Origin: Chalara sp. BL73
Lineage: Eukaryota > Ascomycota > Leotiomycetes > Helotiales
Direction: 5' to 3'
DNA length: 64,000 nt
Assembly (NCBI GenBank): GCA_918026815.1
Contig: CAKJVC010000012.1
Span: 2,914,001-2,978,000, forward strand
The notes below the pieces were generated by a model. The model did no database searches, had not been told where the DNA came from, and saw nothing but the letters and a program-made list of their open reading frames with translations. Positions 43,604-55,126 of the stretch are shown here, one piece after another (the first letter of the stretch is position 1; every line of letters begins with the position of its first letter). A program made the translations under genes and the position numbers.

Positions 43604-46600
43604 TCATTGCTGGAAAGCAGGCCCGCTCTTTCTCCGTCCGATGGTCTTGAAACTGCCTCCTGCAGTCATAACATCGAAGCGACTAGTTCCCATAGACTCG
43701 ATGTCGGTCATGCCGGAGAACCAGAAGCCGACAATGACCACAATATAACTCAGTATTAGTATAGAGCCTTTGAAGTAATTGCTCTTTCCTTCACCATACA
43801 TGTAACTTAGTAAGAACACGCAGAGGATGACCGTGACCATGTCCCATTGTGGGAAGATGAGACTGAATGTATGGTCAACGATGTCACCAACAAACCACTG
43901 ACCATTAACAGCGCTAAAGAGCACCAAGGCCGGAATCTGAAGCAAGCAGACTTGCAACGCATATGCCGAACCGATTTCCATAGAAAGCGCGATGTTACCG
44001 TTCATGGCGAAGGAAATAGCATTCTGATAGAATTATTAGTTATATTGAGTAGCAAATAGGGATGAAAACATACAAGAAACTCGGTAGTGTTTGGGACCAA
44101 CGCAAAGAGCGTAATTCCCAAGAACTTTTCGTCAATAGCGACATTCTTAAGCACCACATCAACTGTTCCAACCAGAATCTCTGCAATCATGGCATACAAA
44201 ACAGTTGCTGAGCACAGGATAACCGTACTCTTCATTCTGCTCCAATTTGGTGCATCATGGCCGCCACCTTCGGCAACGTGAACTTCGGCTGCAACCGTAT
44301 CGTCCTCACCGTGTAAGCCACTAGCTTTTATCTTCGGAGTCTTATGAGATCCTAGAATAGATGTTTTGCGAGGGCCTTTAGCAGCATCTCTAGCAGCAAT
44401 TGTGGCTGCAGTAGCTGCCATTTCAGCGACCTCTCGAACCAGGCTGGTGTTTTGAGCCTCTGAAAATCCAGGTATACGTACTTCAGACCGTGAGCTTTCT
44501 CCACCACTGCTTTTAGGTGGCACCAGATGAGGTGTCTGTGGTGGCTGGGAGGCTGAACCATTTGGACCTTGCTCGGTGATAGAGCCCTGGCGCTGACCCT
44601 CAACACGGTGACCAAGCCCAACCTGTTTTAAAGATTGTCCCAGAATACGCTTATAGAGCTGCGATTCGCGGATCTCGGCTCCTCGTGCCGCAGCTTCAGA
44701 GCCAGTCTGGGCAGTCTCCCTATATAGTTGTGTATGGGGAGCCGCTGCGAGGTGCTGCGAGGCAGACATATGCTTGTCATCCTGGGCCTTCTTTTCATCA
44801 ACCTCGTTATTCCAAATGACCGCTGCATGGGTTCGGAGAGTGAACCAAAGTCCAATCACATATGACAGGAAAAGAAGGAATGCGGCAAGCCAGCAATAAG
44901 GCCTGACTGCTTCAAGATAGAAGCGATCATCGAGAGCGGGAACCTGTGAAAAATAGCAGCGCCGACAATCACGACTTGGGGAATCATCCGTATCGACACA
45001 GCTGAGACAATTAAGCTCGTGCTAAAGAAGGTTAGCATTTCTTTGGAACATGGATTATCATTACATACCGTGCCATAGATCTGATAAAATAGAGTTGGGC
45101 AAAACGCAGCAATGACAGAAAACAACAGCATCGTCGATGTTACACCTGCTGACCTGGCATTGAATCTTTGAGTCTTCCTTTTGATGGCCCCAAAGCACAT
45201 CGATAGGCCGGGAAGAAATAGGATACCAGCGAAGATACTGCCAATGATACTGCCTTCGACCAATTGCCCTTTGCCTTGATTCAGAGCAATGCAATAAAGG
45301 AATACCTCAACCAAGGTTGAGAAGAAGGCATTAATGGCGGCGCCTAGTCCCATTGAAGACTGAGCAGAAATAGAAGCCACAGCTTGTCCAATGAAGTAAG
45401 CCAGAGGAATAATGGAGAACAAGGCCGCGACAAACAGGAACGCTGGATGTGTGATTAGAAGCTTCAAATCAAACATCTCCAATAGCACCCAGTAGTCGAA
45501 AATGACAAACAGCACGACGGCCATCAAGTTGATTAGGAAAATGTTTGTACCATCAACTGTATATTTCCAGTATGTCGATCCAACTGCGCGGTAAGTGCAT
45601 AGTAATATCGACGAATTCGGTATGTTGGCTCCTCTAGCATACGTAGTGTCTGACTCAAACGAGAGCGCAAGTGGATGACGTCGAAGGTGGTAGCAAAGTA
45701 GCATAGTAACTTTGCCCATTGGAATCCAGAATACCAAGAACCAGCAGATGCCAGAAACCAGGAGCAGGGCAGGAGTAATCAAGCCGTAGAAGAATAAGAA
45801 GTAGATAACTCGACCTGTGTTCCACTGGCCTCTTCCAAATAGCCTTCTCTTATAAGGTCGATCTTCTCCCTCACTTTCACGTCGTAATCCTCGTCGCGAT
45901 CGTCCCAAGAGGCTGTCAGTCTCGCTCGCGGAATCTATACTTCTCCTAGAACGGCCGACAATCGAGCGACTCCCTTGAGGTCCAAAGAATAACCTTCCAT
46001 CCTCAATGTCACCGCTTTGCCATTGTTCATATTCAGTAATACTGCGGCCTTCCCCTTCATCTTCTTCAGCATAAGCCTCGTCCTGCTCTAGCCGAACGAA
46101 CTTTCCGAACGGATAAAATAAGTATCCTGCTAGACCCCATAGCACTCGACCGTACTCGATAGCGCTGGGAGCCGCACCAAAGATAAAGCATACCACAGCG
46201 GCGGTGAAAGCAATCAGACCAAGCCACCAGCCGAAGCAAACTGTCCAGATGATATTGAAAATTAGTAACCAATTACTGACTCTCATTCCAGGAGAGGAAT
46301 GAATATCGCCCTCGGCTGTTTTTTGGACCGATCTGTTCTTCTTATAGAGGGCTGGCTTCCATATGCGGATACCGAAAGGATGCGTTTCATTAATAGCTTC
46401 CTGGCGATCCCTCAGGGTAAAACTTTCCGCGTCACTTATGTCTCCGTCATCTTCGCCATCCTCTGGGCTCATATCATCTAATGCACGGAGGGTCCCTTCT
46501 TCTCCGCTTTCAGGCGACTGATCGTCTAATATGTCGCCGGCAATACTTGCGGCCCCTGTTCCACTTAGCTCGGTTTCTTCCTCATATCCTTCTACGTGAC

Positions 46601-47221
46601 CTGAGTCTACTCGCGATAGAGTCGGGTGTAGTGTGGCTGGCCGCCGCCTTATAGTTGAGCCTTGGTGCCGAGTACTCCCAAATCCGGACGCCGCTCCAAG
46701 ATTTAGCCTCAAAGCCATATCGTCTTCCATTTCTGTCACATCGTCATCCACTGAGAATTCTTGTCCACGATGCGGTGCCTGTACATTGGACGAAGCCCGG
46801 CGAGACATGGAGGGTTTCTTCTGTCGTTGGCCGCCCCTTCCTCGGTCAGGCGCTAGCAGAGGCGATCGAATGGGTTGGAGAGAACGGGACGATTCCATAC
46901 TCTGAGGCGCAGGACGGTCGCTTGACTGTGAAGATTGCTCTGATGAGGGACTTGGTTGTATCGAACCTGGCACATCGTTAGCTCCTGAGTAGATATGTCT
47001 TCCATGGACCAAATACCATATGTAGTTTGTTCGGGTCTACGACGGACGGTGTCTGTAGACTGGTAGCTTTCTGAAAATCCAAACCCTTGGTTCTGGCTTG
47101 AAGAAGACTCAAACCGAGCCAGCGGATGTCTAGTATCAGTTGGAGAAGTGGGAGTTGACATTGTCGAGAAATTTTGGGCCGAAGTCTTCGGGTTGGATGT
47201 GTTATCGTGACTGGAGGCCAT
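43604..47221 (-). CDS. VNX1: Vacuolar cation/H+ exchanger, Vnx1/CAX type
   Basis: Starts with ATG at 47221 (MASSHDNTSN). The first intron is about 50 nt (GTATTT ... GCTAAC ... GCCAG, around 46973-47022) and joins TTYG to SIQPSPS. The N-terminus is about 300 residues, Ser/Glu-rich and cytosolic, followed by HPFGIRIWKPALYKKNRSV, a family mark, and many membrane spans. Exchanger repeats contain GLGAAINAFFSTLVEVFLY (about 45320-45360) and, in the second half, FALVPNTTEFLNAISFAMNGNIALSMEIGSAY split by an intron near 44040. Between them are a Cys-rich loop (LNCLSC ... RDCRRC, about 44980) and a long polar cytosolic loop (44300-44800). Total is roughly 1,100 residues. Yeast Vnx1 is a vacuolar/ER exchanger of Na+, K+ (and Ca2+) for protons. 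Which ion is carried here cannot be told from sequence. Confidence 0.84.
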
Positions 47222-47817
47222 GATTGCTATTGTTTATGGCAATGCCAAAAGATGAGATGTGTCTCCCGTCAGCTTGCGCGAATAAATCTAGCTTGCACAA
47301 TAGGAAGAGCAGCGATATCTTGTCGATCATCTGGCAGCGGCGAATCACAGGATGGAGAAGGCATTCGAGAGGCGCGCGTGTTATGTTTGCAGCAGTTGGA
47401 ACAGATGGGCTTGTCTCGGGTTGTACGGCGGAGGGAAAGTCAAGCAGCTTCCAGAGGCATGACATCCATGGTTGGTGAATCTGCTTTTTTAAGAGCAATG
47501 GGATTTTGTTTACGAAGTTCAGGGCCAAGGCACGGCTTTTCTAATATTAAATAACGTAATAACCTGGAGCTTGCACTTTGTTTGCTTGACCCTGTCATTG
47601 TTTGGGATAACTCAGCCCGCCAAGTGGCTCCACAAAACCGGCTGCTCCCTCCTGCGGCGACTCTTCTGCCAAACCGAAAGAATAGGCATGCCTTTGACGC
47701 GTAGCGAAACAACCTCATTAAAGATTATTGGGGACCTTGACAAGCAACTTCAACCAAATCGACCACCATCACCAAATCAAGATCACAATCTCATCTCCCT
47801 ATTCCTCCCCTTTCATC
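47222..47817. promoter_or_regulatory. Divergent VNX1 / RPT6 promoter region
   Basis: A 0.6-kb divergent gap that must hold both promoters. I looked for the Rpn4-type proteasome element GGTGGCAAA and did not see it. Short ORFs here are not convincing. Confidence 0.4.
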
Positions 47818-49091
47818 ATGGCGCTCGATAGCTTCTTCCACAATAAGATCGAGAGCATGAAACTCGAGATCATCCAGGGTCAAGCTGTTCTCCGTAGATT
47901 AGAAGCGCAGCGAAATGACTACAATTCTAGAGGTAGCATCAACAATCGAGTTTGAGATGAATCTACACTAACCATCTGGATAGTGCGGCTTCTGCGAGAA
48001 GAGCTAGGCCTTCTGCAACAGCCAGGGTCATATGTTGGAGAGGTGGTAAAGGTTATGGGCACCAAGAAGGTATTGGTGAAGGTTCATCCCGAAGGCAAAT
48101 ATGGTACATGCTCAAAGATCAGCTTGCTTGAAGTCCAGATGCTGACTGCTATCTAGTCGTCGATATTTCTGACAACGTGGACATCACAAAATTGGTGGTT
48201 GGCAAACGGGTGACACTCCTCTCCGATTCCTACAAACTCGAAAAAATGCTCCCATCATCTGTTGACCCTCTGGTTTCTCTTATGATGGTAGAAAAGGTAC
48301 CCGACAGCACATACGATATGATCGGTGGTCTAGATCAGCAAGTCAAAGAGATCAAGGAGGTTATTGAGCTTGGGTTGAAGCACCCAGAACTCTTCGAATC
48401 TCTTGGTATTGCACAACCTAAGGGTGTGCTTCTCTACGGCCCTCCAGGAACTGGAAAAACTCTCCTTGCCAGAGCTGTGGCGCATCATACCGATTGCAAG
48501 TTCATCCGTGTATCTGGCTCGGAGCTCGTACAGAAATATATTGGTGAGGGTTCAAGGATGGTACGAGAGCTCTTTGTGATGGCTAGGGAACATGCTCCAT
48601 CCATTATCTTTATGGATGAAATCGACTCTATCGGTTCATCTCGTGTGGAGGGATCCTCAGGAGGAGACTCTGAGGTTCAGAGGACCATGTTGGAATTACT
48701 GAACCAGCTTGATGGTTTCGAACCTACGAAGGGCATCAAGGTTATCATGGCTACGAATCGTCTGGATATCTTGGATCCGGCTTTGCTACGACCAGGGCGT
48801 ATTGACCGGAAGATTGAATTTCCACCACCAACTGTCGAGGCCAGAGCAGACATTCTCCGGATTCACAGCCGAAGTATGAACTTGACGCGTGGTATCAACT
48901 TGACGAAGGTTGCGGAGAAGATGAATGGGTGTTCTGGTGCTGAGCTGAAGGGTGTATGTACGGAGGCTGGAATGTACGCTCTGAGAGAGAGGCGGGTGCA
49001 CGTAACACAAGAGGATTTCGATTTGGCGACGGCAAAGGTTCTCAATAAGCACGACGACAAGGAAGTCAGTCTTGGGAAGCTATGGAAGTAG
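47818..49091 (+). CDS. RPT6: 26S proteasome regulatory ATPase Rpt6
   Basis: Starts with ATG at 47818 ([13 protein letters not shown]). Three exons, with introns near 47933-47983 and 48103-48156. The N-terminal coiled coil ([19 protein letters not shown]) is followed by the OB-fold part ([26 protein letters not shown]). The AAA module then has Walker A GPPGTGKT (about 48440), Walker [10 protein letters not shown] (about 48605), sensor/second region of homology [26 protein letters not shown] (about 48750-48825) and GMYALRERR. The C-terminus is SLGKLWK. Length is about 390 residues, normal for Rpt6/Sug1. It is one of six ATPases in the base of the 19S particle that unfold substrates into the 20S core. 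Strong conservation leaves little doubt. Confidence 0.96.
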
Positions 49092-50535
49092 ATGCTGCCG
49101 GGGCAACTATCTTGTACAACATCATAGAATTACTAATGTATACATGGCACAACGTTCATCGCATTGTTATATGGCCAACGCTTGTTCGATCAATACATGT
49201 TTGAAGTGGAGCCATATGAACTGAAACAGCTGATTCGTTAGGACTGATAAACGGCTTAAGCCCTCTTGTGATTCCAGTAGTCCTGGAGAAGGAGAGCTAC
49301 AACGTAATGCAAGTGCCAGCAAGGTGTCCTCTTATTCCACTGCTCATATGCCAGGCCTTTTACCATTGCCAGGGATTATTACCTTGACTTTGATTGCCAT
49401 TTCCACTCGTTGTTCTTTCCGGACTCCTATTGAGTGCTTTTAGAGTCATTAAGTCTTGAATTGACCTCCAAAAGCAGAGAGGAGAACAGGCTGGGCCACA
49501 TTTACATTCTCCTATAATGGATCTCGCTGTCCTCGACTGGCTGCAGTACTGGATGTTGCACAGCACACTTACATAAGGGATCTGCCCCCTATGGTTCCTA
49601 CCTTCTTGTGATTCTTTGCGTCAAGATATGCTCGCCTTTATCAGTATCAGCCCAGGACTTGAACCGCGGTTGGTTCTTCTTTCTCCTCTGGTACCGCCAA
49701 GCTGTTCGTGCGGATTCATCTCACGATAACTCTTCCTCGGGCATCAACAAATCTATAGCTCCGCCAACTCTCTTGTACCATGAACACGATGTGACCGTGA
49801 GTTGGCGCTTCGAAGGATTTGCAAGACTTGGCAGTAAAAATGTGGCTGATCCTGCATTGATGCATGGTCGAATCTCATATCTTTTCCCAATTGATGCCTC
49901 GATACGGGTCCAGTCGCGTTGTTTATCATGGCCTGAGGATGGATCATCTCTTGCCTCTCGAGGAGTGGGGGTTGAAAGGTGGGGATCCGGACGGGAGGGG
50001 CAAATGGTTGACGGGTTCCCTGCACCATGACGACCAAAAGCTGTGGGCAGCTTCGACTCGCAAATTTTGACTTTTCAAACTTTGCACTTACTTCTTCTTA
50101 GAAGGAGAAAACGCTTTCCCTCCTGTAAATAGATTCATTGAGCATATACACATCATATAGTCACTTCTATCAATATCCCAAGAACCAGAAACTTCCACCT
50201 TCTACCTCCACATTAAAGGTCAGTTCGTGTCCCCCGGCTCGAGGGCGAGAGCTACCCCGCCATGCAAAGACAATCAATCAGCTCCGGACCCCTAAATTAT
50301 TTTCCTTGCGAGACTCTGCAGCTTGACAGATACCTGAACTTGCTTTCAACAAAGACTGACTCCTTCCTCTACAACAGAGAATCTTTCAATATGGCTCAAA
50401 CTCTTCCCTTTCGCCAAAATTTTAGGAAGCCGTCACGGCAGGCTTCCATGGAGTCAGTGTTTTCCCTCCTCCACCAAATACGAACATGAACTAATCATCT
50501 CACCTCTAAGCCCTTATAACGACTTGAACTCTCAT
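49092..50535. other. Intergenic, RPT6 3' to FGGY kinase 5'
   Basis: About 1.4 kb with no recognisable gene. The ORF at 50262-50489 lies in the probable leader of the kinase gene and could be an upstream ORF or part of an unspliced 5' UTR; nothing about its protein is recognisable. Confidence 0.4.
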
Positions 50536-52398
50536 ATGGATCATTATATTGGTATCGATGTAGGAACCGGAAGCGCTAGAGCCTGTATCATTGATGCAAC
50601 TGGTGACATCAAAGCTTGTATGCCACTATACGCTCTTCAACCTTCAGTGACTAATTGGATCACAGTGGCAACAGAGAACATTGGGTTATGGCAGCCAGAG
50701 ACTGGATATTACGAACAATCAACTACCGACATTTGGAGATGCATCTGTTTGTGTGTAAACCGTGCACTCAGCCAGCATAACATTAACCCAGAATCTGTCC
50801 GCGGCATTGGATTTGATGCGACCTGTTCTCTTTCAGTATTCAATCATGAAACCGATGAACCTGTGCCTGTTACTGGTCCCAGTTTTGAAAATGATGGTAA
50901 TGATCGCAACGTCATCCTATGGCTTGATCACCGGCCCGTTGAAGAGACGGCAAAAATCAATGCTACTAACCACAACCTGCTTCGATATGTCGGAGGCAAA
51001 ATGAGCATAGAGATGGAGATCCCGAAGGTTCTATGGCTAAAAAACAACATGCCTCCAGAATTGTTTGACAAATGCAAGTTCTACGATCTGGCAGATGCAT
51101 TGACTCACCTAGCAACTGGCAATGAGACTCGCAGCTTTTGTAGCACGGTCTGTAAGCAAGGTTATGTGCCTGTTGGCGTTGATGGGAGCGTGAAAGGATG
51201 GCAAGAAGACTTTTATGAGACAATTGGATTGGGCGATCTGGCGAAGGACAATTTTCTGAGAATGGGAGGAGTCGATGGAGTAGTAAGCCTTTTTGCTTAT
51301 GACAATTCCTTCCACAAGTATATGCTAACTAACTCTTTACAGAATGGAAAATATGCAAGCGCTGGAGAGCTCGTCGGTACTCTCAGTGAGAAAGCAGGCG
51401 CGCAGCTTGGCTTGCCAGCAGGCATCGCGGTAGGAAGTGGTGTCATCGATGCATATGCTGGGTGGGTAGGTACAGTTGGTGCAAAGGTCAATCTGGGCTC
51501 GGATGAGCTCGAAGCTGGAGTCCCTAAAAACGATATTTCCAACGCTTTCAGTCGTTTGGCAGCCGTCGCTGGAACATCTACTTGCCACCTCGCTATGTCA
51601 AAAGAGCCCGTCTTTGTAGATGGAGTCTGGGGTCCATACCGAGATGTCCTGTTACCAGATTTTTGGATGGCAGAAGGAGGCCAGTCCGCAACCGGAGAGC
51701 TCTTGAAGCACGTCCTTGAGACCCATCCAGCTTATAACGAAACCATGTCACTGGCTGAGTCTTTCAACACCAGCATCTACGACTACCTTAACTCCCATCT
51801 CGAAGAACTAAAGGAGAAGACCAACGCACCTACTATCTCCTACCTCGGAAGGCACTTCTTCTTCTACGGCGACCTCTGGGGCAACCGATCTCCAATCGCA
51901 GACTCCAAGATGGCCGGGGCAGTCATCGGCCTCAGCAGCGATCGCAGCATGGACGGGCTGGCGTTGTATTACTATGGAACTATGGAATTTATCGCCATGC
52001 AGACCCGACAAATCATCGAGACCATGAACAAATCCGGTCACTCCATCACTAGCATCTTCATGTCCGGCTCGCAGTGCCAGAATAAGATCTTGATGGAGCT
52101 CATGGCTACTACTTGTGGTATGCCGGTGCTAATTCCAAGATATGTACATGCAGCAGTGGTGCATGGGGCAGCTATGCTTGGTGCCAAAGCCGCAAGCGCG
52201 GATAAAGATGGTAAGACAGAGGCACTGTGGAGTATTATGGATCGCATGAGCAAGCCAGGAAAGATTACGAGGCCAGGAAACAATGCAAACGAGAAGAAGC
52301 TGTTGGATGTCAAGTATAAAGTGTTCTTGGAGCAATGCTCTACGCAGCAGATTTATCGTGGGCTAGTTGATGAGGCAATTGAGGGATGGAGTACTTAA
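50536..52398 (+). CDS. FGGY-family carbohydrate kinase, ribulokinase-like (YDR109C type)
   Basis: The start is ATG at 50536 (MDHYIGIDVGTGSARA); the frame opens slightly earlier only at a TTG. The N-terminal phosphate-binding loop DVGTGSARA and GIGFDATCSLSVF are typical of the FGGY group that includes human FGGY and yeast YDR109C, described as D-ribulokinase. WLDHRP (about 50925) matches the substrate region. The C-terminal domain has AGTSTCH (about 51570), PDFWMAEGGQSATGELL (about 51660), GRHFFFYGDLWGNRSP and the nucleotide loop IFMSGSQCQNKILMELMA (about 52055-52110). A likely intron at 51283-51342 (GTAAGC ... GCTAACTAAC ... TTACAG) is exactly 60 nt with no stop, so retention would add 20 residues without breaking the frame. 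Spliced length is about 600 residues. The call within FGGY sugars (ribulose vs related ketoses) is by resemblance. Confidence 0.87.
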   Translation: MDHYIGIDVGTGSARACIIDATGDIKACMPLYALQPSVTNWITVATENIGLWQPETGYYEQSTTDIWRCICLCVNRALSQHNINPESVRGIGFDATCSLSVFNHETDEPVPVTGPSFENDGNDRNVILWLDHRPVEETAKINATNHNLLRYVGGKMSIEMEIPKVLWLKNNMPPELFDKCKFYDLADALTHLATGNETRSFCSTVCKQGYVPVGVDGSVKGWQEDFYETIGLGDLAKDNFLRMGGVDGVVSLFAYDNSFHKYMLTNSLQNGKYASAGELVGTLSEKAGAQLGLPAGIAVGSGVIDAYAGWVGTVGAKVNLGSDELEAGVPKNDISNAFSRLAAVAGTSTCHLAMSKEPVFVDGVWGPYRDVLLPDFWMAEGGQSATGELLKHVLETHPAYNETMSLAESFNTSIYDYLNSHLEELKEKTNAPTISYLGRHFFFYGDLWGNRSPIADSKMAGAVIGLSSDRSMDGLALYYYGTMEFIAMQTRQIIETMNKSGHSITSIFMSGSQCQNKILMELMATTCGMPVLIPRYVHAAVVHGAAMLGAKAASADKDGKTEALWSIMDRMSKPGKITRPGNNANEKKLLDVKYKVFLEQCSTQQIYRGLVDEAIEGWST

Positions 52399-53021
52399 GG
52401 ACTAAAATGGTGGAAAATGAATGGTACTTCCGGGCTAGTATTGAGCATAGACAGGTTACGCAATGAGTTATAGACTGGCTACGCCGTAAAAAGATTAATG
52501 AAACCTTACAGACCTATCATGGCCATAAATTTTGACACGTCAAGCTTGCTCAAGCATTCACACCTTTTCATACAGGTCTAATGATATGGTCACTTTTCCA
52601 GGCCAGGTCCTTCAAACTAACGAATGCAACCACACTTCTTCGCCCCTTTTAAATACCCGTTATATACCCTATCGCGAGAAACCCTTCATGCAAGACAAAG
52701 CGGTAGTAAGCCTGATAGCCAAATGAATAACTGAGTCTCTGTCGAGCCAGAGATCCCTCGAGAGTGCCCGATTTCTGTCATCGGCGGCGTTGATAGAGAT
52801 TAGCCATTAAATCAAAGTATACTCATGATTTGATGGTTGGGTTGTGAAATCTTCTTTCATCGGATGACGGAAAGGCTAGAAGGTGAGCGTGGGATGGGTT
52901 CGTATTTCGAAGTTCCGCTTATAGGGATATATTTGTGAACGTGGCTAGGATGGAATTCTTAGGTATACGGCTCAGTCGATATACCAGGGACAAATCACAC
53001 GGACTCCTTTGGCTTTTAAGT
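52399..53021. other. Intergenic, FGGY kinase and F-box convergent ends
   Basis: About 0.6 kb between convergent genes; likely 3' UTRs only. Confidence 0.45.
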
Positions 53022-55126
53022 TCATCCCCCATCCTCGCCTGCGTCGTTCTCTTTGCACCCATCGTCGGTCAATTCGACCGTGTCGTCCAGCGCCCAGACT
53101 CGGTACCCCTCCTCGTCGAGCTGCATTACACTACGAGAAGGATTGAAAGTAAGCAGGGTGGCCAGGAGCATCGGAAGCATCGCGCATATATGGAAAGCAG
53201 CTCCGGGCATCGGACACGGGGAAGGTACAAAATTGCGGAGAGGCTTACCGAAATTTATCTTCGCAACCCAGGGTGTATGGGAACTTCAAGCAGTCGTGGT
53301 TAGTATCAGGCCAACAATAAAGGAACTTTTTAGAGTATATGTCGAATTGGACGTAGGAGTTCGTTCCGCAGTATTCCCAAAGTCCCCAAGAACGGTTAGC
53401 GCCGATCTCAACAATGCCTACTGGTAAAACTATAAGGAAAGGTCAGCCGTAAACATCCTGTGAGCTGGGGCGCATCAGCTAACAAGAGATAGAACTTACG
53501 AGTCAAGCGAATTCCGAACTTCTTTTCAGGAGGAAATGTGTGGAGCTCCCACAAAAACTCGTACTGAAACGATGTTTTCTGCTCATAGTTGAACTCCTGA
53601 ATAATCATCAGAGGATCGACCCATGGCTCGGTTGTTGCTATATAAAATGTGAAGAGGATTCGTTCATTGTGGGGATGAAGGAGAATGGCAAACGACTTGA
53701 AATCTGGCCGAGGAGGACTAGCTGGAAATGCCTGGACGGCTTTGATCCCATCATTTATCTTGCCACAGAATAGCTCATGGCTATCCGTGAGAATGGCAAA
53801 GCTATTGTTTCTTGCAGACATATGCCGTATGCTATTAGGGGATGTGAAGCGTTCATATTTCTTTTCTTGGAATGACCAGACAACAAGCTTTCTCCTAATA
53901 TGTGTCAGCTACATCTCTACCGCCCCGCGCAGGTGTTCCGGCTATTGGACGATTATTTTGAAAAATTCCAAAGACTTTCGGATATTGAGCCAAGCAGGTG
54001 GCGCGATCTGAAGTTTCTTTGCCAAGCTGCGTTAATGATAATGCGAAAATGTATTATTGGCATTTCACTCTGGTACCAATCTCACGATGTAGGACAACAG
54101 AAGAGCACTGCAATATAGATAATACTTACAGATTACTCGTCGTAGCAAGAATTATCTAGGTAGTTAGTGGTGCTAAACAGAGCCTAGTTTTTGGGAAAGG
54201 TGAACCTACCTGATCGGATAAGTGCCATTGCTTGAATTTCTCTCTGTCATCCGTCATAAATATCAAGCTGAAATCATCTGCACATCTAGTCAGTGAACAC
54301 TCTTCCCAACCAAGCTCAGATGCCAAACTTCGGACCGCGGTGCGTTTCATCCCTCGTTAGTTTGCTACATATCATTATAGTTGAAATGCCCAGAGTCGAA
54401 GAAAATCACTTTGATAAAATAAATATTCTATTTGCACAGAGCAACTGCTAACCTTTCTTTTGGAGTGCTTTCACAACAATCATCCGACCATCATCGTGTA
54501 TAAAAGCTATCCTGCTGTTCTTGTATTGAAAGGAGCCTTCATTGTAGATGGGGCCACCACGGCGGAATTCCGTGTCCGTGGGGTAGTCGCTCATCCGAAG
54601 ACATTCTGATTGTCCTGGTAGGGTGAAGTAATATTGCCTTGACAACACATTACCCGCCTGGAGTAATTAGCACTTCTGAGTAAGGGCATTACTCTGTCGT
54701 GAGCCTATCTATCCAATGCATCTAACCCTCTGACGCATTGATCGCTGGGGGTTTATAATATGATATATTATTTACCTTTACCTTTTGGCAAGTCGCAATA
54801 GCTTTGGTAAGCCACTGTGAAAGCTGAACTGCGTCTTGCTGGAGTTGATTCGTTGAATATCTATACCATCGAGAAGCGAAATGCACTCGCATGACCATTA
54901 ATACAAACGTTTCCGTAAGTAGCATCTTTCGCCAGGCCTGGGACACGTCAAAAACAGCAAGCACATCATCAAAGCTGAGAAGTGTGGCTACTTGGAGTTG
55001 AAGCTCTTGGGGCAGGGCAGGGAAAATATCTTTGTGAAAAGGCCTAGCATTAAGTTTATCTCGAACATATCGAACCTCATATGGTGAAAGTCCGTTCTCA
55101 ATAAGGTCATCTAGTCTATTGTTCAT
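53022..55126 (-). CDS. F-box protein (fungal, function unknown)
   Basis: Starts with ATG at 55126 (MNNRLDDLIENG). Near residue 35 an F-box reads FPALPQELQLQVATLLSFDDVLAVFDVSQAWRKMLL, with the usual LP, hydrophobic and W positions for binding Skp1. Five to six short exons follow and join in frame. They contain beta-rich segments such as QYYFTLPGQSECLRM, WHLSDQ and WGLWEYCGTNSYVQF, which could form a propeller-like substrate domain, though I see no clear Kelch or WD repeat. The last exon is reached by an intron of about 120 nt (donor near 53250, acceptor CTCGTAG near 53135) and ends MQLDEEGYRVWALDD ... GEDGG at 53022, an acidic tail. It is probably a substrate adaptor of an SCF ubiquitin ligase. 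Exon limits in the middle (53880-54450) are the least certain. Confidence 0.68.
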
